A stretch of 64,000 nt of DNA from Tetracentron sinense (lineage: Eukaryota; Streptophyta; Magnoliopsida; Trochodendrales; Trochodendraceae). The stretch spans positions 4,235,501 to 4,299,500 of the forward strand of contig CM026571.1 in the NCBI GenBank assembly GCA_015143295.1. Reading direction: 5' to 3'. The notes beneath the pieces are model-generated. The model worked only from the letters and a program-made list of their open reading frames with translations. It did no database searches and had not been told where the DNA came from. This document shows, one piece after another, positions 25,098 to 37,305 of this stretch (within the stretch, counting starts at the first letter, position 1; each line of letters starts with the position of its first letter). The translations under genes and the position numbers were made by a program.

Positions 25098-25736
25098 ACC
25101 AAAAAAAATTAATTTTGGCATGAAATTTCTACTTAGAGAAACACTACCATGAAAATGTCCATACCTAAGCAGCATGTAAAATGCTCATGAACATCTTTTA
25201 GCAATCAGTATGTAGGACATGGATTTAGGGCTTGGATTTAAGGGTTTTAGGCACAGTGGCAAATCAACAAGGACTTTGCTTCAGCCTTCTAAATTCTAGT
25301 TGCCTTCTAAAATCTAGTTATTGTGGGCACAAATAATCCATGCTTTCTTGGGTTTATGATTTTTTGGGGTTAGCAATTGTATAATATTAGGACTCTATTT
25401 ACCCAAGATTTGGAGATATAAATAGATTTACTTTGTTTAAGAATAATAAGTGTAGAAAAAGTAGGGTTTTCATTTGAGAAGAAAAAAGGACATTTTTTTA
25501 AATGATATAAAAGTTTTTCAAATGTAGTTTTTCTTCTCGATTATTATAGTGAAACTAAATTTGTGGACTTAGTTCCCTATTGGGTGAACCACATAAATCT
25601 ATGTCTTGTCCATCTTTTTTTCTTTGATGTTTTTTTAATTTATTTATTTAACATACAATGCACACACCCACTATGAACCACACAAACACACATCCCAACC
25701 CATCCATGGCACAAGGCCATATTCTTAAGAGCAGTG

Positions 25737-25965
25737 ATTAGCGGATGCTACTTATATCTTATCCCATGTCCTTGTGTTCTTGTTAACACATCTTTAGCCC
25801 TAGTTAAGCTTAATTAAATTAAAGTTAAGATTTTGTTTTTTTTTTCTTTCTAAGAAATAAGGTTGGATTGGTTAAGCCTAGGGGTGAGTGAATCTTAACC
25901 ACAACTGAAGAGTGGGGTTGGACTATTGAGAACCGGTCATTTCGTTACATAATAGAAACCGTGCT
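25737..25965. mobile_element. Core-family element, unit A copy
   Basis: GCAGTGATTAGC to GTCATTTCGTTACATAAT. It matches 50636-50880 in order, including TTAATTAAATTAAAGTTAAG and GGTTGGATTG...GTGAGTGAATCTTAACC. Inverted halves are imperfect and ends uncertain. Confidence 0.55.
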
Positions 25966-26442
25966 GCGTTAAACATTTTCTGTTTCATAATTATTCCTCC
26001 AGTTTTATGAAAAGAAGATAATTAAAAACGGAAACTGATGAGTATTTAAGATGTGACATCCATCAATGAGGTGGTGTCTTAGGTTTGGAAATGGATTTCA
26101 TGAATACATTTATCACTACTCATTAAAAACTCTTATAGATTGTACTATCGAGAGCTTGGCCGCAAGAGTGAAAATCAACCGGAACCAAGGCATACATGCT
26201 TTAAATGGCGGGCCAACTTTGATGTTTGGAGCATAGATTTTCAATCGGGCCAAGCTTTAGGTGGTACTACTATGGAGAGTTTTTTTTTTATCACTTCCGT
26301 TAATTGAAATTGCTTATTAGACCGGCAGCCGCTCCTCATCTGTCCATGCCTCACCTCTTAACTCTCACCAATTGTCACCCGACACGTTCTATCACATTCT
26401 CCAATCAATTACACATGCATCTGGATGCGTGTTTTTGACTAA

Positions 26443-26589
26443 TGCTCCGTTTGTTTCAAAGTAAAATAGAGGAAAACAAATGAATTTCGCGGAAAATGCC
26501 CGATGTCCTAAAGAAAATACACTTGGAAAATGATATTTTCCATGGAATTCATTTGTTTTCCCTTATTTTACCTCAAAACAAACGGAGCA
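26443..26589. mobile_element. Tourist-like palindromic MITE
   Basis: TGCTCCGTTTGTTTC at the left, its complement at the right, TAA on both sides (26440-26442, 26590-26592). Unit B has an empty site near 35410 (GTTTTTGAATCAGTTGAATT), confirming insertion after the duplication. Confidence 0.85.
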
Positions 26590-26840
26590 TAAGTTGAATT
26601 CTACATTTTTCTTTGCTCTGCCTTGTCCCAACTTGTTTTTTATTTTATTTTGGTTAAGAGGTTTTTAAATTCATGTATTTTTTTTATTTTTTCCAACTAC
26701 CAAACCCAATTAATCTTTCAATTTGACTTTTAGAGAGTTCCCATATGATGTGATGTCTTTATCTGCACTGCTAAGTCTATGTTTAACAAAAAAAAAAGGT
26801 ACTACTAGGTCTATGGTACTCCCAAATATACTTCAAAATA

Positions 26841-27008
26841 GGGAAATGCTTTTGAGACCGCATAAGGGCCGAGACCTCCAAGGCCTCGAGCATGTGTGCG
26901 GGATTTCAAGTGGGGCTCACCATGTGATGATGGGCCCACCTAAAATCTCGTGCACATGCCCGAGGTCTCGGAGGTCTCGGCCCTAATGTGATTTCAGTAG
27001 CAAAGTCC
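26841..27008. mobile_element. Palindromic GAGACC-family MITE, copy 2
   Basis: GGGAAATGCTTTTGAGACC to CAGTAGCAAAGTCC, with a perfect 9-bp duplication TTCAAAATA (26832-26840, 27009-27017), which marks the family as Mutator-like. Confidence 0.9.
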
Positions 27009-27760
27009 TTCAAAATATTCCTTAATACTAACAGCTTATAACCAACAACTAAGGTTAGGATTTGAGTTTGATAATTTTGCTTTTTCTAATGCTACTTCAA
27101 CTTTAATCTTTTTATTAATTAAGATATACCTTAAAATTTGGGAGTACGTTTTGGGAGTATCCCTAAACTAATTCAAACTAAAATACTTAACAAGTTTAAT
27201 CTTATTATTTATCATTTTTTGAGAAGAGAAAATTGTTTTTTAAATTGTTTGTCCTGACCAAGCTTTTCCGATAAGATTTTGCAGTTTCGTTCCAACCCTC
27301 GAAATTGAAATATTGGATGTTTCAGATTTGTTGATTTCAGGCGAAATTATGAAAATTTAATTTTAAATTAATATTCAACTAAAATTTATAAATATTATAA
27401 AATTTTCATCGAATTTCATGATATTTTTTTAAAAAATAAATTTATAGTATAAATATATTAAATTTTAATAAAAGATTATTTCTGACAAAATATTCTAAAA
27501 TTTGGAGAAATATTATGAATGTATTTAATTTAATAAAATATTTTTAAACAATCGATATTTTGTGGATAAATCTAAAATTTCAAAATTTTGATTCGGGTTA
27601 GAGGACCGAAACCGAAATTTAGCAACATGGAGGGATTAGCCGATTAGGTACCTCAAATGGGTTCACGTCCATGGGACTTATCAAAGATGCGACACAACAA
27701 CTAGATCATTTGGCAATGAATACAAGTGTGTAATGTAGATAAACGAAAGAAGAAGATAAA

Positions 27761-29158
27761 CTAGTTGAGGTTTTTCCATTTCTGTACCACCTCAGAGAGT
27801 GACTTTGTAGAAGACCCATTTTCGCTCAACACCTCGTCCGAGGCATCCTTAAGGTCTCTCATCCTGTTCTGAAGCCTCTTCCCTTTTTCTTCTTCCATTA
27901 GTCCTTTCACAACTTTGGCAATCTCCTCTTGCCCAACTAGGCCATTTTCGCTAGCGTTGGGCCTCAGTGCCACCTTCAGTTCCTCAGTTAGCATTACGGC
28001 TGTCATCTTTTGTTCCGCGTAGAGGGGCCATGCAATTAAGGGCACGCCATGTACCACGCTCTCTAAGATAGAGTTCCAGCCACAATGGGTTAAAAACCCT
28101 CCGGTCGAGCTGTGGCTAAGAACTTGGATCTGTGGAGCCCATGAGGGCACCACTAGACCCAACCCTTTGGTCCTCTCCAAGAATCCCTTGGGGAGGAAAT
28201 CAAAAGGGTCCTCAATGCTCTCAGCACTAAAGTAGGTAGCATTGGCTGCTTTTTCATGTGGGCTTCTTACAACCCACAGGAATCTCTGCTCGCTCATTTC
28301 CAGTCCCAAGGCCAATTCATCGAGCTGCTCATGAGAGAGGGTCCCACCACTTCCAAATGACACAAATAGCACCGAGCCACGTGGCTGACTGTCCAACCAC
28401 TTTAAACACTGATCAGACCCATCAGCCCCACCGGTTGAGCCGGTCTGTATGAGCGGTCCAACCGGGTAAACCGGTGGCTTACCTGCTTCCTTCAAAGCCT
28501 TTATAGGTCCAGCTTCCAAGTCCATAAAGCTATTAACCATAATACCCTCAGCCAAATGGTGCCGTTTTGAATGGTGAAGAACCCATCTATAGGCTTCGTT
28601 CTTCCTGTCCTGAACTGCATCCGCGAGATCTCTTCCGTGAATTGGTACGCACCCCGGAATTTTCACCGGCTCAGGTAGGTCTCTGTACTCGCCGGAGACT
28701 GCTTCGTCGAGCTTTGGCAAATGGAGGCAAAGCGACAACGCCGTAGCCGTGGCCGGGAAAAAGATGTAAGGCGAAACCTTGAATTCCTTAGCGACATCGA
28801 ACGCATCAGTACCGAAGGGATCAACCACTAAAGCTACAAGACGAGTAGTGGCCGCTAAGACCTTAAAAGAGTCACGGAGATAAGAGAGGGAGCGAGTCAC
28901 CGTGGTGAAGATACGGGTTTCAATCTTAACGTCGTCAGAAAGATCGTCGAAGCTAACCGGAGGAAGAAAGACAGAAGTTATGGTTTTGGGAAGGGAGTGG
29001 AGGATTACTTGCTGTGGCTTAGACGGGGAACCGTCAGTAGGAATGATAAGTGTAACGGAGAGATTATGGTGGAGGACGAGTCGCTTAGCGAACTCGACGA
29101 GTGGGATGAGGTGACCCATCCCTGGACTCGGTACAATAGCTATGTGGGGTGCTTCCAT
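27761..29158 (-). CDS. UGT72B-like glucosyltransferase, copy A
   Basis: Intronless, 465 residues, full length for family 1 glycosyltransferases. His16 in PSPGMGHLIP is the catalytic base and Asp113 (VVDPFGTD) its likely partner. The 44-residue PSPG sugar-nucleotide box spans residues 340-383, from WAPQ to the final Gln of YAEQ, the residue linked with UDP-glucose use. The sequence is typical of UGT72B enzymes (hydroquinone, chlorophenol and monolignol glucosyltransferases, cytosolic); the actual acceptor is not readable. No signal peptide or membrane segment. It is the tandem paralogue of 38156-39556, well over 80% identical by eye. Pro114 replaces Leu of copy B beside the catalytic Asp. A MITE occupies its core promoter. 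No frame damage seen. Confidence 0.95.
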   Translation of the reverse strand: MEAPHIAIVPSPGMGHLIPLVEFAKRLVLHHNLSVTLIIPTDGSPSKPQQVILHSLPKTITSVFLPPVSFDDLSDDVKIETRIFTTVTRSLSYLRDSFKVLAATTRLVALVVDPFGTDAFDVAKEFKVSPYIFFPATATALSLCLHLPKLDEAVSGEYRDLPEPVKIPGCVPIHGRDLADAVQDRKNEAYRWVLHHSKRHHLAEGIMVNSFMDLEAGPIKALKEAGKPPVYPVGPLIQTGSTGGADGSDQCLKWLDSQPRGSVLFVSFGSGGTLSHEQLDELALGLEMSEQRFLWVVRSPHEKAANATYFSAESIEDPFDFLPKGFLERTKGLGLVVPSWAPQIQVLSHSSTGGFLTHCGWNSILESVVHGVPLIAWPLYAEQKMTAVMLTEELKVALRPNASENGLVGQEEIAKVVKGLMEEEKGKRLQNRMRDLKDASDEVLSENGSSTKSLSEVVQKWKNLN

Positions 29159-29212
29159 GCTGGCTACTAGTGTTGAAGGAGAGAAGGGCCTCTGCAGCAG
29201 CCTTTAATAATG

Positions 29213-29487
29213 GGCCTCGGATTGCCTTGGCGAAGTCAGAAAGGGCTATCGGGTTTCATACATTGTGTGAGCCAAAAAATAGGGAGAAGTCATTCTATTT
29301 TTTCCACTTAATTTTGACTTTTCCCCGCCTGATATCTCTCACCTTTATTCTCGTACACTTATCAGCACATGTCTTGTTATAGGTGGAGAAATCAAAATCA
29401 TGGCCCCATGATTTTGACTTCTCCCCTACTTATCCCCTACTCTATGAGATAAGCCCTTTCGGGCTACGCCAGAGACATTCCAATGCC
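29213..29487. mobile_element. Mutator-type MITE in the core promoter of UGT-A
   Basis: GGCCTCGGATTGCC at the left and CATTCCAATGCC at the right, with internal AGAAGTCATT/TTTTGACTTCTCCCC arms. Flanks TTAATAATG (29204-29212) and TTAATATTA (29488-29496) match 7 of 9. Same family as 36275-36566. It starts 55 bases upstream of the ATG; the aligned site in copy B is the TATA box. Confidence 0.85.
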
Positions 29488-29945
29488 TTAATATTAGGGT
29501 TTTGAACAAAGAGTCGGTGAATTTAAACAAGACAGAGGGCAAAAGGTTTTCATACCACAAGGCAAGGACCGAAGGCAAATACAAGGAAATACTCACACCA
29601 CCCATGCAAACCCACACACACAGAGCATGCAAACTCACACACACAGCACACACATGTAGCCCATGTAAGCTTCACCCTAGAGCTCCTCAAAACGGATACC
29701 AACCGTTTGAGGCGCCAAGGAACTTGCTCACCAGAGTATCCCTCTGGTGAGCAATGGAATCAGTGGACAAAAAAAGGCCACCTCATCATAAGTCTTTTTT
29801 TTTTTCCATTCATTTTTTGACTTCTTCCAATTAAAATTTTTTTCCCTTTTTTTTTTAACACATGTCCACTGATCCGTTGAGAGTAAACCTTTTGCTGACA
29901 AAGAGCTGAAAGCATGCATGACGCGTGGGGGAAGACATTTAAATA

Positions 29946-30094
29946 GGAAATATGCTATCGAGATCCTCTTAGGGCCGAGACCATGCTCCAAGAGAGCATG
30001 CATGATTTCAGGTGGAGCCTCCACCTGAAATCATGCTCTCTTAGAGCATGGTCTCGGTGGTGTTAACCTTGTGAGGGTGTCAGACGCTTTAGCC
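29946..30094. mobile_element. Palindromic GAGACC-family MITE, copy 3
   Basis: GGAAATATGCTATCGAGATCC to GACGCTTTAGCC, centre TTTCAGGTGGAGCC mirrored. Perfect 9-bp duplication ATTTAAATA (29937-29945, 30095-30103). Confidence 0.9.
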
Positions 30095-30104
30095 ATTTAA
30101 ATAA

Positions 30105-30233
30105 GGGAAATGCTTTTGAGATGCTGAAAGGGTCGAGACTGTGCACAGATGCACTGAATTTCCGGTGGGGTCGAAAATCCAATACATCCATGTACGGTCT
30201 TAGTGGTCTCGATCCTTTAGTGGTCTAGCGAAG
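30105..30233. mobile_element. Palindromic GAGACC-family MITE, copy 4
   Basis: Starts GGGAAATGCTTTTGAGATGC one base after the duplication of copy 3 and ends near GTCTAGCGAAGTC. More diverged than its neighbour; no clear duplication of its own. Confidence 0.65.
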
Positions 30234-31049
30234 TCTTTTATTTGCCTAGCATCACTTTGTTTTGAGACTCACTCCCTTTTGCTATGATCTCTAACGAGGT
30301 CTGCAGTGATTTGTTTTTGGTTGAAATGATATCATGTAACTAACTAATCTCTAAACAGACACACAGCCTGACATAAGGTAGCTGCTAAGGTATTGTATGT
30401 AGTGATTTGAAAAGCTTGAATACACGGGCTCTGAATCACCTGCACGTGGATTCGCCAGGCAGTGGCTTGATCATTCATATGACCAGTTGGCCCAAAAGGC
30501 CCGCTTAGAGCGAAGGGAACAAGGTACTGTATCTCTAACCCCATATTATTATTGGAAACTGATGGTTGTTTCACATAATGTCCTATCCTATTCCTATTGT
30601 GAAATAATAATAGATCAGATGTGAGTAATGGCTAGTCCTTGTTTCTCTTGAATGCAAGGCCTACCTACCTAATTTTAAAATGTGTGCACAAGGTCCCTCA
30701 TTCTTATGGGCCCCAGCCTGTTAAAGACCCATGGCTCATTAATTCATTTTATTGGTGACCGTCAAAGGTGGGGCACCACTTGGTGGGCCTAATCTCATAA
30801 ATTAAGGCTTCTTGGTCCACGCTCCTAGTCCTCATACCTAAGTTTTTTAATTTTCACCTTGAAGCATAATTATCCTCCAGGCAGAACCTTTTACAACTTT
30901 TGCCCACACATCCCAATAGAAATATATGTTTTCTCAATTCCTCTACAATCTTAGTTGAGATAACATTAACTCGTTGAAAATGAGACAAGTATCTTGTTTC
31001 AACTTTTCTATAACCTAAATTGTGTCAGCATTAACACTCTATTGGAAAC

Positions 31050-31218
31050 GGACTTTGCTACTAAGACCTCCTTAGGGCTGAGACCACCGAGACCGTGTTC
31101 TTGAGCATGGGATTTCAGGTGGGACCCATTTCACATGGTAGGCCCCACCTGAAATCCCATGCTCTTAGAGCACGGTCTCGGTGGTCTCGGCCCTAAGAGG
31201 GTCTCAAAAGCTTTATCC
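31050..31218. mobile_element. Palindromic GAGACC-family MITE, copy 5
   Basis: GGACTTTGCTACTAAGACC to AAAGCTTTATCC. Flanks ATTGGAAAC (31041-31049) and ATTGGAAAA (31219-31227) match 8 of 9. Unit B lacks it at the aligned site (about 51618-51635). Confidence 0.9.
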
Positions 31219-31270
31219 ATTGGAAAAAGGAGTTTAGCTACCTGTGTATATGGTATGTTTGGGCCTTAAT

Positions 31271-33864
31271 AACAAAACTGGTACTACACATTTTGGGGGA
31301 GGTGTTCGAAAAGGCCTTAAGAGCGTTCAAACGCCCAAACCAATAGCCTAGGCATTCAAACGGCCACTTAGGCCATTCGAATGCCCATTGCGAGATTATT
31401 CTAAGTCCCTTTGAAGCTGTTTTTTGCCCTAGTATATAATATACTTAGAGATTAGGAATTGGTATTATTCTAATCAAGTTCTTTTTAAAAGAGAGAGAAC
31501 TTTGTATTGCTTTTGTCTTTGAACATAGTGAAGTGATGTGGATCCGTTGACGTAAGTATCATTAGCTGAATCACGTAAATTTTGTATTTTGTGTTTTTCT
31601 TTGCATCTTGTTTTCACTTTCTCTGTTCTTATCTTTTGGTTATCATCTTGTGGGTTGGTGCGATTCCCAGCAGATAATTTTTGAAAATAACTTATAAATA
31701 CAAATATATCATTTTCACTTTCCAAACCACAAGAAAAAATTGTTAAAACCATTCATTATTCAAATTTGTAGTCATTGGTAAAACAAGATGACTACTAATA
31801 TATTAAGTGTATGCTTTCAAATTCAGTTACAAGATCACCAATAATTAACAAACCTTATAAGAATTTTGTACTCTACAAAGGAAAATGACATTTATAGCAT
31901 ATTGCGAGGTTTGAGAACGGGAGCAATGGTTACTAAGATCATAATACTTGGGATGCATAATAAACATTGTCTCTCTACTGCAAGCACGACTTCCATGATA
32001 TAAATAGCAGTACATTTGCTTTTACAGACCAAACCCCAAATTAGGGTTTGGCTGTAAAAGCCCATTAAGACCTTATTTGATGGATTAGTGGGACACCTCT
32101 AGCATACAAGTGACTCACCAACTTACCCACCAAAATAAAATCTACAATATGGTGATTTGTCTGTCATTTAAGGTGGGGTTAGAACAATAATGTGCTGTTT
32201 TGACTATGCCCCACCGGCAGAAGCCCATTGGTGGAGCGGCTTGGATTGTTGAGTCGGTAATGTAGCTGTACATTAGTAGGGTAAGGCCCATTTGAGGATG
32301 ACGAACAGCTTTTTGTCATATAGTCTTCTGTTTTAGAATCCAATGCAGAAATGAATAAAGACATGGGACCCTTTGTACTAACATCTTTTTTTAGTGTGGT
32401 ATTGCAAGATTTGATGCTTTTTAAGTCATGGAGTGGAGGCCCATATATGAAATGGCAATCACATCAAACCTTGTATTTCCACCCCCCCATCCCCAAAACT
32501 ATCACAAGCTTTCTTATCTCCAATTATAATAATCAAACACCAGTTCAATGGGTTTGTGTATATGTTCTACCATTCTAAATTAAAATAGCTCACAACCTAC
32601 CGTATTAGAGGATCTCGGACGTTCGATCACAACCATCATATCTGAGTTCAAAGCATTCAAGCAATCCGATAGAGGATCTCAGACATTCAATGACAACCAA
32701 CATATATGAGATCAAAGCATTCAAGCAATCCGATAGTAGTTCCAACAGGTCATAAAATAATGACAGTCATCCACTCATCGAGATGATTTGAACACATTCA
32801 ACCAAATATAAAGATAACAACACGACACCGAGAAGTGAGTTGGTGCAAGTTAAAGGGCCTAATAGGACAATGGTTCGGTCAGAAAAGGATATAAATGAAG
32901 ATAGGGAGAAAATTTTTGGTAAGTCACTGAAAATAAAATAAAAAAATAGGAAGAGAAGACGTATTAAGCAGCAGGAGCGTACATGGGAGCCACTCATAAG
33001 ATTGGATAAGAAAATGATTTAAAGGTACGACAAATTATCCACAGCTTTTTAGTGCACAAAAGAACTTATATTCTTTTTTAATTGGGATTGAAGAAATATT
33101 AACAATAAAAAGTAGATATAATTATCCTTCTAGATGAAATGGTGATACCGAAAGATTTGGAATCTTTACCTTTTTTTTAGAAGTCTTCAAAGACAATTGG
33201 AGTATCCGTCTCAATTTCATGAACTATCACTTTGTTGGCTTTTACCAGGAAAGGGGTGAACGTGGTGCCTGTGTTTGAAATTTCAAAGCATATAAGCACT
33301 CTGGCTGGGATTAGCCCGTGCTCAGCTCGAAGTTTCGAACTTAAAAGCCTAGCCCAAGCCCAAGCCCAATCCTAACGTGAGCCCCTCAGTTCAAGCTCAG
33401 CTCACAACATAACATCGAGCTTCAGGCTGTCCTGAGTTAACAATCTTTGGATTGAATTCGAGATCCGCTCGGGTTGAGTTTGGGCTAGGGTTGAGTACGG
33501 CTAAGTTCAAGCAAACTTCAAGTTTGCCCAAGATGAACTTTTGTGTAGGCTGTATTTAAGCTATATAGTACCCTAATAAATCTATCATTAATAGTTATTA
33601 GAAACATTTAAAAAATTAAACTAAAAATCTCATTTAACTATCCATCATGAGGACCCTATAAAATGTGCTACTTTGGGCCAGACGGATTTCAGGCTTAGCT
33701 AAAGGCAGCCCAAACTAAGGCAAGCTCAGCTCAGCTCACCTAAACAATCGAGTTTCGAGCCAGCCCGGCCGGACCAATTGCCACTGCTAATTGCTTGTGG
33801 TTGTTATCAAAGGTGATGTCTCTTTGGCATTCTACTATTGTCCACTTGACATGGAGTTTTATTT
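31271..33864. other. Spacer between the duplication units
   Basis: No gene supported. A 64-bp unit is repeated in tandem at 32608-32671 and 32672-32735 (both with AAAGCATTCAAGCAATCCGA). About 33280-33790 is a worn inverted-repeat relic with CTCAGCTC/AGCCCAAGCC motifs, probably of the TAGGGGTGT hAT type. Confidence 0.5.
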
Positions 33865-36274
33865 TCAAATTGTGACCCACCATTTCTAAAAGCCAGGGCA
33901 CGAGGTTGGACCCTCTTGTACGAAGATATTTCAGTCACGATGGGAACTAGATTATTGAGATATTTAGCTATAAAGGAATTTTGCTTTGTTTGTCTAAAGA
34001 GGTGTCTCGTTATGACTATAGGTCTATTTTGACCGGCTTTTTTTGTCCTAGTTCCATATGTTGTCAAGGGGAGTGCTAGGGTAATGGCTTGAAATTCAAA
34101 AAGCCCAATAACACATCTGAATTTACTTTAACCGATTACTTTACATTTATTATGTTTTTAATCGGTTACACTGTAAGCTATAAAAGTAATATCAGTAAAT
34201 CCTAATGTCGTGTTCTCATGTGTAAGCTGTAAAAGTTAATCCTTTAAATCCAGATGTCGTTTCCGTGTCGATTGCCGGCATTGTCAATTAAAAGATGACA
34301 AAATAGGCACATAGAGGGGAAAAAAAAAGTATGCTCGTGGAAAAACCAAGTTCTCTTGTCATTTAGAAGTCTATCATGAATAAACTAAGTGGTTGTAAGT
34401 TGTAACCACTAAACACTAGTAACTACGGGGTTCTTTTTTCCTTCTACTCTCCCTTCTTTTTCTTTTCTTGGCTGTTTAATAGGATTGAGTTGATCAAATG
34501 AAAAAGATGGTCCATATAAATAAATTAATTGTTGGAATGAAATTTCTACCATGAAAAAGTCCATATGTAAGCGTGTAAAGTGGTCATGACGTCTATGAAG
34601 TGGTTCCAATCTTTTCTTTTGGTGGAACATTTAAAAGTCCGGAATATTAATATTTTGGAACAAGAGGCAAGAGTCTTGGATGAGAGGAGAGAGGGGTTTT
34701 AACCCTTTTACTCGCTCGATGGTATCTTAGATTTATGTGCTTAAATTAATTAGAAGTTTAAAATCCCTGGACTTAAAAAAATCCAAAATTTTTTATGAAA
34801 CTTGAAAGTTCCATATTTATAAAACTTTTGCATTCTATGAAATAATATAATTCTCAACATTAAATAAAATTAGGCATGAAAAAATGGAAGTTATAGACTT
34901 TAAAAGTTCCACAAAAACAACATAGCCTTAGGGATCACTAATCAGGATGTAGGGCTTGGGTTTAAGGGTTGTCAGTACAGTGGCAAATCAACAAGGACTT
35001 TGCTTCAGAGCCATCTAAATTCCATAATACGTGCCTTTTGTTTTGGGGTTTATGGCTTTTGGGGTTTAGCAATTATAAAATATTATTACTCTATTTATCC
35101 AGGAGATATAACTTATTTTATTTTAGGATGTAGAAAAAGAATAGGGTTTTTCTTGGGAGAAGAATATATATAGGGAGTGATTAAAACGTTAGGTTTTTTC
35201 CTAAATAGTTGTTTTTCTTCATGATTATTATAGTAAAAACTGAATCCGTGAACGTAGCTCCCACTACTGGATGAACCACACAAATATATATTTTATTCTT
35301 CTTTGTTTTTCGATTATTTCTTAATTATTCTGCTAGTTTTATTACACAATCCTTAAACAGGACTCCTGTCACATTTTTCAATCAATTACATATGCATATC
35401 GATACGTGTTTTTGAATCAGTTGAATTCTACATACTTCTAATTACCCTGTGCCTTTCCCATTTCCCAACAGGTTTTTAAATTGAAGTATGTATATTTTAT
35501 ATTTTTTACATACTACCTAACCCAACTAATCTATCAATGTAACTTTAATATTAGAAAGAGCCCAGCATGTAACATCTGTAGAACACCTCCTCCTTTTTAA
35601 TGAGGTCCCATATGATGTCCTAATATGTACAGCTACACACTTGACACATTATTCAATTATATATCCTGTTTCAAGAAGAAACTTAATGGTTTTCTAGACT
35701 CGGCCTGTCATGACTCCTGAACAGCCCTGGATGTGGATATAACTGACATGGTTAGGTTTTTTCAGGCAATGTTGGGATTTAGTGTTACTTTTTAAGGAAG
35801 ATGAAGGTTTGGGCTATATGAATTTCAGCCTAAGCTGGTGAGTTTTCTGTTCTTTCAAACTGATATATGGGCCATAATATCAGTGATTTATCAGAAAATT
35901 TAATTTATCTTTGCCAATATTTATAGATGATTATATCCCATGAGAAACACCTAATAATGATAATTATGAATAAATCGGCCCGTCAAAAATGATAATTTAG
36001 AAACATGTATGTTCAGTGTCCCTCTCCAATCTCCACATCACCCAATACTCTACCATGTATTGGGCTAACGGATAATGCTAACTCCACTTTATTTTAAACT
36101 TACTTTCATCAAGGAAAAGACATGTGTTATTATCTTCCATTAATAGAAATACACGTGTTTTGAACCAACACTTTATCAAATCAAAAAGAGAGCCGGTCTC
36201 AAAAGAGAGTAATATCCTAACAGGTAATACCTTATGAATAACACAAGATAAAGTTTGTAATATGCTATAAAATA

Positions 36275-36566
36275 GGCCTCGGATTGTCTCTGGCGAAGCC
36301 AGAAAGTGCTCTCGGGCAACCATAGAATAAGGGACATGTAGCGTTAAAAAGGGGAGAAGTCATTTCATTTTCTCTCCATGATTTTGACTTCTCCCCACTT
36401 GATATCTCTTCCCCTTTATCTCAACACCTTATTGCCATGTGTCATAGAGTGTGTGGAGAAGTCAAAATCATGGGGCCCATGATTTCGACTTCTCCACCAC
36501 TTGTCCCCTATTCTATGGTTGCCCGAGAGCAGCCCTTTCTGGCTCCACTAGAGACAATCCGAGGCC
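36275..36566. mobile_element. Mutator-type MITE, GGCCTCGGATTG family, copy 2
   Basis: GGCCTCGGATTGTCTCTGGC inverted at both ends, long arms including AGAAGTCATTTCATTTTCTC and TTTTGACTTCTCC. Perfect 9-bp duplication TATAAAATA (36266-36274, 36567-36575), itself a TATA-like target. Confidence 0.92.
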
Positions 36567-36681
36567 TATAAAATAGGGCTTTTGTCAGATGGTAGGGGTG
36601 TATTAGGCAGAAATTTGCCACGTAGGTAGTGAGGATGCGAACATTTGGACCCTTTTGGGCCACAACCTCAGATCACACGTG

Positions 36682-37300
36682 TAACATCCCGACCATCCGT
36701 GACGGGCCAATCTAGAAAACCGGTCCCCTAAGCATAAATGGTGAAGAAGTCATAATAAAAGGTTGCTAATGTTGAACCAAGTAGGATATGTTGAAAGTTA
36801 AACATTGATTTTGTAGGTAAATGGGGATTTAAATTTTGAGATTAGTGGATCTTGAATAGAAATGGTTAGTGGGGGGATTTTGGTGTGTGATTTTTAATTT
36901 TATTCTTATTGAACATGTTCTTGTAAAAGAAGCAAGATGATGAATTTAGTGTTTTGATCTTAATTGAATCTTCTCATATTTTACTTTCAGGGATTTGTAG
37001 CCATTTTATGATACAGAAAAGATGCATAGAAAAGCTTATCATTCCTCTAAGGCTTGTAATGTCCCTAGTGTCACTATGGTCCTTGGTCTACCACAACATC
37101 ACAATCCATTGCATTCATGGTGGGACCCTATCTAAGATGCGACACAACACCTAGCACATTTGGCCATGAATTACCCGTTTTTGCTTCAATGATCAAATGA
37201 CATTTGTCCCATATAGAAAGATCTTTCCAATTATTTGTTTGTGCGTCCTATTCTCCACATGACCCACAACCATTGAGCTTAGTGATTTCGGTTAAATTAC
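36682..37300. other. Gene-free stretch, possible LTR edge
   Basis: TGTAACATCCCGACC at 36682 resembles the start of many plant Ty3/gypsy chromovirus LTRs, but I cannot find the other end. Nothing else recognised. Confidence 0.25.
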
Positions 37301-37305
37301 CCACT

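Larger units (their letters stand above)
24035..31270. repeat. Segmental duplication, unit A (contains UGT-A)
   Basis: Shares ordered sequence with 33865-51670: GGCACGAGGTTGGACCCTC (24069 / 33898), the AATCAACAAGGACTTTGC block (25264 / 34986), the CCAATCAATTAC block (26401 / 35378), the whole UGT gene, and the CATAATGTCCTATCC block (30575 / 51115). Several MITEs are in one unit only, marking insertions after the duplication. About 24170-24610 also appears only here and has weak facing ends, so may be another insertion. Confidence 0.85.

Noticed and set aside
28258-29114. Frames opposite to the UGT genes (also at 39300-39512)
   Set aside because: Antisense shadows; the matching pair at both UGT copies reflects only the duplication.
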